This document shows positions 1-10,483 of a stretch of 64,000 bases of DNA, piece after piece. Below the pieces are notes generated by a model, which saw nothing but the letters and a program-made list of their open reading frames with translations, was not told the origin of the DNA and made no database searches. The first letter of the stretch is position 1, and each line of letters begins with the position of its first letter. The stretch lies in NCBI RefSeq assembly GCF_008831285.2, contig NC_045140.1, positions 7,870,505 to 7,934,504 of the forward strand. The letters run 5' to 3'. Both the position numbers and the translations under genes were made by a program. The stretch comes from Nymphaea colorata (taxonomy: Eukaryota > Streptophyta > Magnoliopsida > Nymphaeales > Nymphaeaceae).

Positions 1-3000
1 TATGCCTTCGGAGGATCTGAATGCAGGTCTTTCAGTGTTGAAGGCATCTGGGAATATGCACCAGTTCTAGTCACATGTGACTGCCGATAAGTGTGACAGA
101 CCGGTGGCAGATGCAAGGAAGATTGCCTATCCAAAGCTAGCAGACGCCCACATTTACTATAGCAAGAGAAATTCCCGTGAGGAATAATGCTACACAACTG
201 AACAAGAAAAATGATGCAAGAAAGAATGAAACTTCACCTGCAAACCTTGCTAAACAGTGTGTGGTAGCTGCAAATCCAACGCTGCAAAACAGGAAACACA
301 TCTACATATTTAGAGAGGGAAAAAGTAAATGCTTCAAAAAAGGAAAAATGTATATATGATATAGAGAGAGATAGGGGGTCCTTTTTTTTTGGGTGGGGGG
401 GGGGGGGGGGGGGTGGAGGTGTTGGTGGTTGTGGTGTGGTGTGGGTGGGGTGGTGTTGGATGGGAAAGAGGGAGAGAGAGAGAGAGAAAGAAACCAGAAG
501 TAGTTGAAGTGATCCATGGCCTTCAGCACCAAGAAAATATTGAAGTGCCCTGTCTGCATATTCCTGTATGAGCAATTATATAAGGATGAACAAATGGGAT
601 AAAATATTTTCATTAACATTAACTGTGGCCAAGTTTTAAAGGAAATAAGAAGCCAAAAAGTGGCCATAAATCAGTTTAGCTTATTCTCAATCTAAAGAAA
701 AAGAGAGCAACACACATGCAATTGATCTAAGAGCCCACTTCGATAAAGCTGTGGACAATCAAATATTCTAACTGATTCCAATAACGTAATATGTATCTGC
801 AATAAAGGGAAAAAGGGAAATCCTTTGGTTACCGTGATATTTCGAAATACATGATAGACTGATGAACCACGTGCATGGATATAGCTACCACCCTGCAAAA
901 ATGATTTTAACTGGTAATAAATGAAGATGACTAGCCTACAAAAACAATAAAAAATCACCAACCAACTGAAGCAGAAAAATGCTATTACAGCAACTCCTAG
1001 ATTAGACAATAGAACATCAAAAAGTTTCAAACACCAACTCATGAAGGTCTAAATATAGGTGTTTCAAAGGCATTCTATAATTCAAGTAGCTCACGTTTTA
1101 CATTCCCCGATTAGTAGAGATTGGCTGATAATGGTGATGCCACCATAGACATGGGGGTTTAAATGGTTCGGCAAATGCCAAGAAAATGTATCTGTCATGA
1201 CTGCTTTTAGAAGTTACCTCATCTGGGGAGAAGAAGGCAACTGCATCAGGGTTGATGGAGCCAGCTGGATTTAGTGACACTACAGCTCTGAAGACAGACG
1301 GAACCAACAATTCTATGACTGCAATTTGATCCAAAGCTGGTGCACCTTGCACTTCTGCCCGTATTTTACTTGAGGTATGGACATTGTTTTCTTTTGAGGT
1401 CTCCCCAGGGGGTTCATTTGCTGATGGAGATAATGAAGAGGCTCTTTTTAACCAATCCAAACGTTGGTAAGTAGAGATTTTTGCGAAGGATGATTCTGCT
1501 TCTATGTCATTTAGAATGTCAGATAAACTTCTTTCAGAATAAGGCTCATCTTTATGAACCACCACTGATGATACTGAGGTGGCAAGTTTCTTTGAAGCAC
1601 CAAACTCCCCAGAGTGCTTCTGATTGTGCATCTCATCTTCAAGGTGTGGAAAGAAGCGCTTCTTCTGATCTGCAAACGCTTTGAGAGCTAACCTAAAGTA
1701 CCCCAAAAGGTGTTAACTTACAAGAATTATTACAGCTCATATATTCCTCCAAGGAATGATACCTACATGTACATTCTGTCAAATTGAAATTTAAAATTGT
1801 CAAAACTTTCAAGGGGAGGTGATACCTCATCTCACATGTTCCGAAAAACAAGAAGTGTCTTCCAAATCAAGATCAGATTCTCAAAGCTAGCAACCGAAAG
1901 CTACATAATCAAACACCATGATCCATGATTGATGGTACCATCCTAACAGAAACAAAAGACATGGTACAAGAAACAAAAAAGTTGCAACCGTTCATCTAAT
2001 TAAATTATTCCCAGTTCATTTACAACGTAGCATGAGAATTCATAAAAAAAATTGGAATTACTGGCAAAGGCTCATAGGAACAGCAATTAGACAGTCACAC
2101 AATCAGCATGGGAAAGTAAGAAGGATTTTACTCCTATAAATTCAATCAGTAGGAACTCTGTATTGTATGATTCCACCAGATTGCCTTCTAAACCTGTAAA
2201 GATCTGTTAGATAATGCTGAAAGTCTAAAATAGGTTGAGAACCTAGTTTTAGCATCAAAACCAATTAAAAACTTGTTTTGACATGAAAACCAGGTTATTG
2301 ACCTTGTTCTGCTGTCATCAAAACATTACTCTTGCAAGAATCAGGCATATAGAAGATGAACCACAGATTGCATATGCTAAAAAGAAAGTTGAAGGAGAGG
2401 AAGAAGTGCTAGAACGGTTGGGGCAGAGAGAGATAACTGCCGCAACTCTTGCCCTGTGAACACCTCTAAGTTCAAGCAGAATTCAGAAGGAACTCATTTC
2501 ACACAGTGTGTTTATATTTCCCAACACCTTGTTCCAACAACAATTTTCATCTGATACACACACACACACACACACAAAATTTGCCCGATGCTGGATGTTG
2601 GCAGAGCACTTAGGTCGGGGACAAAAGCCAGATCCCACAACATAGATTACCTATGTGTTTCTTGTGCAAATTAACTTATAGATATGATTTTACGAGTGAT
2701 TGAGAGGAAACATATACTTTAAGTCAGTCCGTTTTTTATGCTATTTTATTCAAAAGGAAAGTCACAGAGAACACTAAAAAGAATTGGTAGTAGAAAAGTC
2801 AATATTTCAATATTTTTCATGAAAATAACTTGAACTAAAACAAGCTTTATAGTAAATTAGTAATCATAAGCAGGTTAACATGTTGACATCTTTGTTCAAA
2901 TATTTTTTAACAAGAATTTACGTGGTATGGTTTTTGTCCCTGACTTAAATAGTCCTACACAGCTTCAACACACACACATAACCCGCATACATCCACACAT

Positions 3001-6000
3001 CTATTTATCACTCCTTAAACAGTTTGCTTCTGTTGCTACCTACTCCTTTCCTGCTTCCCAAAATCCTCCAAAAAATGTGAATCACTGCTTCCCCTATATG
3101 TCTCCCATACTAACTCCTTCCAAAAATTACCCAACAACGATCACAGGGATATCAGATAAAGAAAAATGAAGATGGTATGACCAGGATGTCAGACAAGAGT
3201 TGGGCCAAAGACATGCACAAGAAAGAGTTAAAGTGCTCATACTCAATGAACATGGACGAAGTACAGCAATAAAAATTAAAAAGTAGTTACTTGATTAAGA
3301 GCAAAGCTCAGAAAAGACTGCAACAAAAGGGATTGATGTTCCACAAATAGACAGATTTGGGGAACAGCACCCATCCGTTGGGCTGCTCCAGCAGCTAGCA
3401 ACAGCTAGAAAAAAAAAGGCATTTTGCTATGGTTTGAAGAAATAAAAGAAAATGCAAAAGAAACAAATATAACAAGAAAGAGACAAGAATGAAAAACACA
3501 CAAATGAATATATATAAACAGGTACACACATACACACTAACAGATTATATGGAATTGTGTCTATATATGAGTACAATTTTATAGAGCCTCTAACTAAAAT
3601 TGTGGTTTCATAAAAAGAGCAGGCTGAAACAAATGTTTTGAAAAGAAATCCCCTGATTGATAGTCTGCTGTTTTAAGAGTTCAATACAAGAAATACTCAT
3701 CACATAGTCGTTGGAGAAAGTTTAACAGTGTATCACTCTATGTTGTCAAGGCCTCGCCTAGGCGTGGACTAAGTGTGAGTCTACACCCGTCAGCTAAGTC
3801 CACCACTTAGGTAATGGAATATGTGCTGGCACCTAGGCTTGCCTAGGCTCCAACACGTCTAGTGCATGGGAAAGTGAAAGGCCACCTTCCCTTTCAATTA
3901 AAGTTTCTTAATTGAGTGTACACTGTTATGTACTTTGTTTTATATTGATTACGTATTTTTATACATTGTTATGTTGATTATGATGTTATATGTATATATT
4001 GTTAGTCACTTGGTCTGTTATATAGTATTGTGATACCTCATACTTGTTATATGTATACATTAGTATGGTTATGTTACATACTTATATCATATAGTTATAT
4101 GTATTATTGATTTGTTATACCTGTTATAAACTTATATGTATATATTATTATGTACTGTTAATCTGTTTTGTTAACCTGCTATTATACCTGTTACATGTAT
4201 TGTAATACCTGTTATATGCATTGTTAAATGTTAATTAATACTGTTATACTAGCTGTTGTTATACATGATATGTACTGTTAGTGTGTTTTGTTATACATAA
4301 TACCTGCTGTTATATGTATTGTAATACAATTTGTTATTCCTGTTATAACTTATATGTATTGTAATACATGTCATATGTATATACTGTTACGTACAGTCCG
4401 TTATACCTGTTATACAGTATTGCATCAACCTATTATATGCAACACTATTAGCCTATTATACAATATGTAGTGTGGTGAATTGTGATACCTGTTATATGTA
4501 CATGTTAGTATGGTTATGTACTTGTATATGCATGTTACTGTAGTATACTTATATGTATATTGTATACTATTATGTATAGTCTTTTCTATATATTATGTCT
4601 TTCTTTAAGTAAAGATGGATTAAAGCGTTCTTGCGGATTTACATTCCTTCTAAAGATTAGATTTAATTTTTTTTTTTTTGGGTTCTTGTTTTAGATTACA
4701 TTTAATGAGTAATGTTAAACTTCTTCTATTGATTTTGCATAATGAAGTCAACAATTAATTTTTTGATTGCTTACGTTGATTATGCTTGTTATATTACTAC
4801 TTTCCACGTTTCAAATATTAGTAATAGTTAATCAAAGATTCAAAATAACTTGACATATTAACATAACTAAAAAATTAAATCACCTTTCTTGCCTAGGCCC
4901 GCAATGTTTATAAGGTTGAACCTGAGATTGACTTTATTTTTAAATTAGAGGCACACTATGGAGAACTTCATGTCACTTCTCTTTGCGTTGGAACCTCTAG
5001 GTTTGATGTGTCCCAGCTTAATTACAATCATGGCAAAGAGATTTTTGTAAGTATCTCCTTAGTTATTATATATAACAAAGATGAGATATCTATAAGGTTG
5101 AATGTGATTTCCAAGCTTTTGAGCTCTTAATGCTTTCCATTTCATCTTTGGAATATATTGATCTATCTTTTTCTTGTAACAAATTTGGCTAGAGGTTCAT
5201 TCATAGCATTGTCAAAAAAACGCCTTTTATTTGAAAAAAAAAACGAGAAAAACGTTAAAAACAAGTCAGCTGAAAAAGGGGGAAAAAACAATGATTAATA
5301 GAGGGAATACTAGCTTTGTAAAAGGAGCAACGCTTTATCTCCATCAAAATTGGATCTAATTCTAATAATGAACTTATAAAATTTCCCCTATTGATTTATT
5401 AGTGTAGAACAACTTCATGAGCACCATGTTATTAAGAATCAGAAGACAAAGATCGTGTCATGGTTGACATCTCCTAAGTGTACCAAAAGACTTTGTCTCA
5501 CGGTCGTGAATTTTGAGATCTTTATTTGGAAATTGGAAGTATTTATATGCAATGTCCATCATAGTATTCTTCTCCTTGAAGCATACCCACATTTCCTTTG
5601 AAAGTCATTTTCAGTTATGAGGATCATCAGTAGAGCACTCATCATATCCACACCCTTTAGTAGCCAAGACGTGAACCTGTGGTGTCCAGTATTCTAACCT
5701 TTCCGTTTTCCCCCCATGTACTCGACAAGAGCCTTTTCTTTCATTTCCTACTAATTTTTAAGCTTGTCCTTCTATAAACTTTGGAGAACAAGTAAGGCTC
5801 ATCTCTAGAGACATCAGTAAATCTTTAGTCCCTTACCACCTATATGATGCTCTATGGTGGAGACCCATGTCACGTAGTTGTTCAATGATAAGACTCATAA
5901 ATGGAAGAGAGACGAAATATTGACCTCCACGAAGGTGACAAGGCAATTCTAAAGGAAGTCATAAGTAATTTAATTTTCCATAGGCTCTTTTTCACATGCA

Positions 6001-7764
6001 TGACAATTGCAAGGTAGCTTCAAGATGGACCCTGGAGCTTTATGATACCATGGAAGGAAACAGGCATACAAGAGTTATATATCAAGAAATCTATAAATGA
6101 ATAAGATTCTGGATATCAAATTATTCAAGAAATAGCCGTTTTATTGATGAAAAACAAATAGTGCTTCCAACTAATAAATTGTCAATAATTGAGCAACTAT
6201 AAGAACAACTTATAATAGATGAAACACTACAAATGAAAGCTTCACCTGGATCTATCAACCGCTGAAGCAGCAGCCTGACCAGCCAGTTGCCGCTTCCAAG
6301 CATATGCAACCACAGAACCATCACGACAAACAAGTGGCATGTGCAAACCCCAAGGACTTCCTCGTGTTCGGTTGGACCCAGTTAACACTCCAGATGCTTC
6401 TAGCTTTTTCCCTACCACCCAAAATATCAAAGCATTAAATTCACTTGGCTTAAACTGCAAGTCATGAAAAAGCAATATAAATGAACCACCAAGGAGCCAA
6501 CCGAAGATGTTCTAATGACTTCAACTTTCGGGGTGCTCGTTAGTGCATTCTTCAGTTTTAAACTGTTCAATGAAGGGTACAGAAAAGGTTGATTAAGATC
6601 TAAAGTGCCTTCTCGTTGTTTGTTGCGAGTGAACATTCATAGCTAATGGGAGAAAGCACATCCATAATTCCATGGATTTGCTTCCGCCAAGATAAAACAC
6701 GCACTGACTGCTGCCAGCGGAAACTCCGGCAGAACGTAGTCTTTTGGAGTAAAAAGGCCAAGAGTCGGCGGTCGTAGTGTACAGGGCAAGACAGGGCCAA
6801 ACTGGAGAAAAAAGGAAGAAGCATTGTCGTGCTTTATTAAACCCGTTGCAGCAGAAAACTCTATGGCTACCATTGCCAAGGTTGAAATGGAAGCTCTCCG
6901 GTGAAATTTTCCTGCAGGCTGATTTTTTTCTTCCCATCGCAAATGTAGTTCGTTATCCTCATAATGGGTTTCAGAGTGCATAATTCCCTAGGAAAACGGG
7001 AGAAGTTGAGATGCTTATTCTTAGGATCGCATGACGCCACTATGTGTTGCAGTTAACTGGATAGCCCGTTAGAGAAAACTTATATGCTATGTCTTTCTCT
7101 TGTCATTTCAGATCACCGGGACGAATGAGAAGTGGAACTATTGAACTTTCAAACTTATCCTACTTTCCCCTTCAAAGAATTCCACAATTTCTTATGCAAA
7201 CCCAAGATTTTTCCTTTTGTGGCAAAAAAGATACATGATAGAGAAAAGAAGCCATGAGGAAACTTTCGATGACAAAATTGGGAGGGAGTCCAATCGAATC
7301 ACTTTTATCATTCTCTTCCACTAAAATACCAAAAAATGATGGTTTCACTTCAAGAGTAGGAACAGCAATTCCTCGTAAGTCAACAGACGAGATGGAAGAT
7401 TCAAACTTTCATGCTGTGTTTTACCAATCCCACGAACCAAACACTATAAAAATCATATAAAAGCGGGCATCTAAACCTTCGACCAAACGAGGAAGAGAGA
7501 GAGCAAGAGAGATGTGAGACCGATTAATCGGAGCTTCTGGAGGTTTTCCTGCATAGCCGACTCCTCGCCTTGGATAAGGTGGATGGGTCGGGCGGAGGGA
7601 GGGGCAGAGGCAGCCACGAAGAGCGCCTCCAGAAAGCGGTCGGCCCCCACCCTGATATCGGCGATGATCCGCGCTGCCTCCGTCAGCTGCTCCATAGCTA
7701 GCGCCACCTGCTTGGGCGGTGCCTCCGCCTTCGTGGCTCCGGGGTCTGGCCTCTCCAACGCCAT
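1..7764 (-). CDS. MED27: Mediator complex subunit 27, seven exons, 3' end off the window
   Basis: Subunit of the nuclear Mediator complex, which links transcription factors to RNA polymerase II. Exons read from high to low coordinate: 7764-7521, 6411-6246, 1692-1218, 892-833, 563-495, 281-238 and 156-1. All six introns have GT/AG ends, and the phases join into one open frame of about 404 codons in the window; plant MED27 is usually about 400-430 residues. Diagnostic segments are QVALAMEQLTEAARIIADIR and GADRFLEALFVA (exon 1), GLHMPLVC and VAYAWKRQLAGQA (exon 2), SLNPAGSINPDAVAFFSPDE (end of exon 3), YIHARGSSVYHV (exon 4), and a C-terminal CSKCGRLLALD zinc-ribbon-like motif spanning exons 6-7. 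The ATG at 7764 is preceded on the minus strand by a CT-rich leader. No stop or frameshift is seen in the exons, so the gene looks functional. Only a few C-terminal residues and the stop should lie beyond position 1. Intron 2 is 4.5 kb. Confidence 0.93.
282..494 (-). other. MED27 intron 5 with poly-G tract
   Basis: Short intron (213 bp). On the plus strand it contains a run of 19 G at 395-413, followed by GGT/GTG-rich sequence to about 460 and a GA run near 470-490. In the MED27 sense RNA these become a C run and a CT tract next to the donor. Splice ends are canonical (donor next to 495, acceptor next to 281). Confidence 0.7.
2556..2577. repeat. (AC)n microsatellite
   Basis: Eleven AC units inside MED27 intron 2. 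Confidence 0.9.
3905..4600. repeat. AT-rich degenerate tandem repeat
   Basis: About 700 bp made almost entirely of variants of TGTTATATGTAT, GTAATACCTGTTATA and TATACTGTTA. The unit drifts and has no constant period by eye. It starts just after a block containing GCCTAGGCG motifs and CACTTAGG, which may be the edge of an inserted element. The short ORF at 4288-4470 is a by-product of the repeat. Confidence 0.75.
4897..5046 (+). pseudogene. exon-like gene fragment of unknown identity, antisense in MED27 intron 2
   Basis: A frame of 50 codons opens after a TAG at 4894 and ends exactly at a canonical splice donor (GTAAGTAT from 5047). Its residues include KVEPEIDFIFKLEAHYGELH and FDVSQLNYNHGKEIF, which have protein-like composition in otherwise non-coding AT-rich DNA. 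The family is not recognised. It could be a captured or relict exon of another gene; chance cannot be excluded. Confidence 0.35.
6412..7520 (-). other. MED27 intron 1 (1.1 kb)
   Basis: GT/AG intron between exons 1 and 2. A GC-richer stretch at about 6650-6980 has overlapping short ORFs on both strands, none recognised. No repeat boundary was seen. Confidence 0.8.
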
Positions 7765-7777
7765 TCCTTCCGGCCGC

Positions 7778-7780
<3 letters not shown>

Positions 7781-7830
<50 letters not shown>
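7781..7830 (-). repeat. (GA)25 / (CT)25 tract in the MED27 leader
   Basis: Perfect dinucleotide tract 17 bp upstream of the MED27 ATG. On the coding strand it reads CT, like the pyrimidine-rich leaders common in plant 5' UTRs. It probably lies in the 5' UTR or core promoter, and length polymorphism is likely. Nothing else was recognised between here and the LINE start at 8555, apart from a short GA run near 8300-8320. Confidence 0.85.
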
Positions 7831-7833
<3 letters not shown>

Positions 7834-8538
7834 TTTGGTGCTTAGTTACACCAGTATCTCATAAAGAAAACTTGCAAAAGCCTCCGTTCGCAGACATCCG
7901 GGAAATTGAAATGTGCTCTGTTCTATTTGGCCTGACGGCCTCTTTTACACAAAAAGAGCCCTTTATTTACAAGTTTGGCTAATAAGATTTAGAGTTAAAA
8001 GTAATTTATCTTAAGGGAAATTAATTTTGTTACGTGGAAGAAATAATAATGAGTAATTCAACGAAACTACATCGTCATTACTTAAGACATTTTCTACAGC
8101 TAATTAAATAATGATTAAAATGAAACTCACTTAAGCCAAAATGTAGCTTCCCCAGTTTAACATTTGAGATATTCCGCTAACTCAAAACTTCGTTCAAACA
8201 GAAATTATTTGTTAGCTTGCAGAAAATCTAAACTTACACCAAAATTCTAAATTACCAATCATAAAACATTTACAATGTTGTATGCTCGCATGTATGTGAG
8301 TGAGTGAGAGAGAGAGAGAGTCCAAGCATAGCCTCAGGGGGTAAATGTAAAGTTTAGAATCAGTTAAGTTGATTTAGAATGTAAGTAAGCTATATTTAAA
8401 AAATATATATATATGAAAATTAATGAAGATTAGCTCCTTAAAAATACAGCCTTGCCCAAAGCAGTTGTCATCTGGACTTACTACAAAATTAATCTTATTC
8501 TAAATTATTATTTTTTATAAGTGTGTAAATGTCAAATT

Positions 8539-8554
8539 AAGTTGATCTAGGTCT
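8539..8554. repeat. LINE target-site duplication, left copy
   Basis: AAGTTGATCTAGGTCT, identical to 14631-14646. Extending to 20 bp gives one mismatch. Confidence 0.88.
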
Positions 8555-8611
8555 GATTTGCGCACCTCAGTGGCAGTGATAGGAGAGAGAGTGTGAGATA
8601 GAATAGGCGAT

Positions 8612-10483
8612 TTGGGGCTGGCTAGGGTTTTGCAGATGGGCGAGGGCCTTGCCCCCCCTCCCCCGTCTGAGAATAGGGTGAACGAGGAGGGAGATACATG
8701 TTCAAAAATGTTGAGGATGGAGGCAGCAGACAATGAGTGCTACTTTGAGGAGCCGATCAAGACATTATCTCAGGTTATGGATGGGCAGTGCGGTGGTTTT
8801 CCCTCTCTGGCGGAAGCTTCAATAATGGTGCACAGAAAAGGGCATTCCAGCCAAGACGCAAGTGACAATGGTAAGCAGAGGAACCTCCATTGCCAAAATG
8901 GGGCCAGTAATGTTGATCAAGCGAAAGGAACCTTCAAACAGGCAGCTCAAGCTATGACGAAAACATGGACATCTGTTGTCAATGGAGAAAGCCAGAAAGA
9001 GGTATGCAACATCCCTTCTCTTGAAATAAAAGACATGGAGGGCAGAAAGACGTTGTTCATTTCTAATGCAGCCTTCAAGGCTATGACTCGCCCCTTCGAC
9101 TTCGCTGCCATTGCCACTTTAGCTGGAGGTTTAGGAAGGGGTCGACTTGACTACCCTTTCATATTCGACACACTCAAGCGTCAATGGACTCATCTTCCCT
9201 CAGTGAAGTTCACCACAGTCGGAAAAGGGAACTTCCTCATCAGAACCCAAACTGAACAAGAACTCCTGGAAATCTTGAGGCCTGGCACCTGGAAAGTTGG
9301 AGGTCGTTTTCTCACGGCTAACAGATGGTTCCCAGGAATGGAGATGCGAGTAGCAGCATCTTCCAAGGTACGCATATGGGTTAGGTTGCCGAACCTACCT
9401 TTGTTCATGTGGAACGAGAGGACCCTTGCTGATATTGCTATGGTGATGGATGCGCGATTAGTAGGGATGGATCACTGTACTAAACGCATGGACAGACACA
9501 ACTTTGCACGTATCTTGGTGGAAGTTCCACTAGGTTTTGTTCCAACATCAGAAATACCCCTCGCGTTTGAAGATGGGAAGAGGGTAATGCAGACCGTAGA
9601 ATAAAGGGTCAAGTTCTGCTCCTTGTGTGGCTCAACCACCCACAATACGTCTGCTTGTGTTTCCAGAAAGGAGGGAAACACCCAATCTGATTGCGAAAAA
9701 GAAGGGTGGTCCACAGTTAAAGTGGTTAAAAGACAAGGAAAAAGGTACCAAGCGAACATGACCAACAACAAAGCAAATGAAAACAAATTCAACATCCTCG
9801 AATCAGAGGGTCCAGAAGCACCGTCTAATGCATCTCCTGTGGGGCCGCTGATTACTACCCCTACAACTCTTGAGACAACACATGCTCATCATCAGGCTCT
9901 AACTGGAAATCATCCCAACTCCCATCCCACATCGGGAGAGTGTCCAGAGAAGGTAAATCCCCACATTGGGGTCCAAGGCGACAGTGAAATAAACCAGAAT
10001 AAACCCAACATTCAGAGCACGATTGCCACCCCGCCAGCGCCTGGAATCAATGCCCAAGCTGATCTAGAGATGGCCCAAATTGGGGCCCAAAAAGAAATAT
10101 TTGCTTTTGTTGCAGAGACCAAAAAATCAAGGAAAAGAGAGACCAAAAAATCAAGGAAAAGAAGGTCTGGAGGTACTAACAAGCGAACTAAAAACAACCT
10201 GGATAGCCTTGTTTCTAAAAAGAGAGTTCAAGAAGAGCTACAGGATGAAGGGAGCATGGCAGTAGATGTGCAAATGCTTAAGGCTGTTAACACCACCCCA
10301 AGTGAGGCGATGCCCAAACTTGTGGTCATTGACACAGACCAGGACATGGCGATTGACCCTGGAGGAGGTACATCCAAGCGGGATGATCAGACTAACAGCG
10401 ATGGAAGTCCACCTGGTGAAGGGAAGGACAAGGAAACTTTGCATGTGGGGGCAGCAGAACCCAATCATCATGAAAGTGTGTAG
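8612..10483 (+). pseudogene. LINE ORF1 (DUF4283 and CCHC zinc knuckle), one in-frame stop
   Basis: RNA-binding, gag-like protein of plant L1 elements, thought to form the ribonucleoprotein with the element RNA. About 623 codons from ATG 8612; a second ATG at 8636 is also possible. The DUF4283 region runs roughly from 9050 to 9570 (includes TWKVGGRFLTANRWFPGM and VRIWVRLPNLPLFMWNE). A CCHC knuckle, CSLCGSTTHNTSAC, lies at about 9617-9661. The last third is low-complexity and basic, with a duplicated KKSRKRE segment near 10120-10160 that looks like a nuclear localisation signal. A single TAA at 9602-9604 splits the frame just before the knuckle; the frame is open on both sides, so this is one nonsense mutation. 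The 3' end overlaps the ORF2 start by 14 bp in another frame, as is common in plant LINEs. Confidence 0.85.

Larger units (their letters stand above)
1693..6245 (-). other. MED27 intron 2 (4.55 kb)
   Basis: Long intron between exons 2 and 3. It holds an (AC)n microsatellite near 2556-2577, a region with GCCTAGGC motifs at about 3745-3870, an AT-rich degenerate tandem repeat at about 3905-4600, and an exon-like fragment on the opposite strand at 4897-5046. No other coding sequence was recognised. Confidence 0.8.

Noticed and set aside
234-667. Overlapping long minus-strand ORFs (113 and 121 aa)
   Set aside because: They run through MED27 exons into introns and a poly-C/CT tract; the spliced exons explain the coding part.
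7514-7982. Plus-strand ORFs with (RE)n repeats
   Set aside because: Shadow of MED27 exon 1 and of the GA microsatellite.
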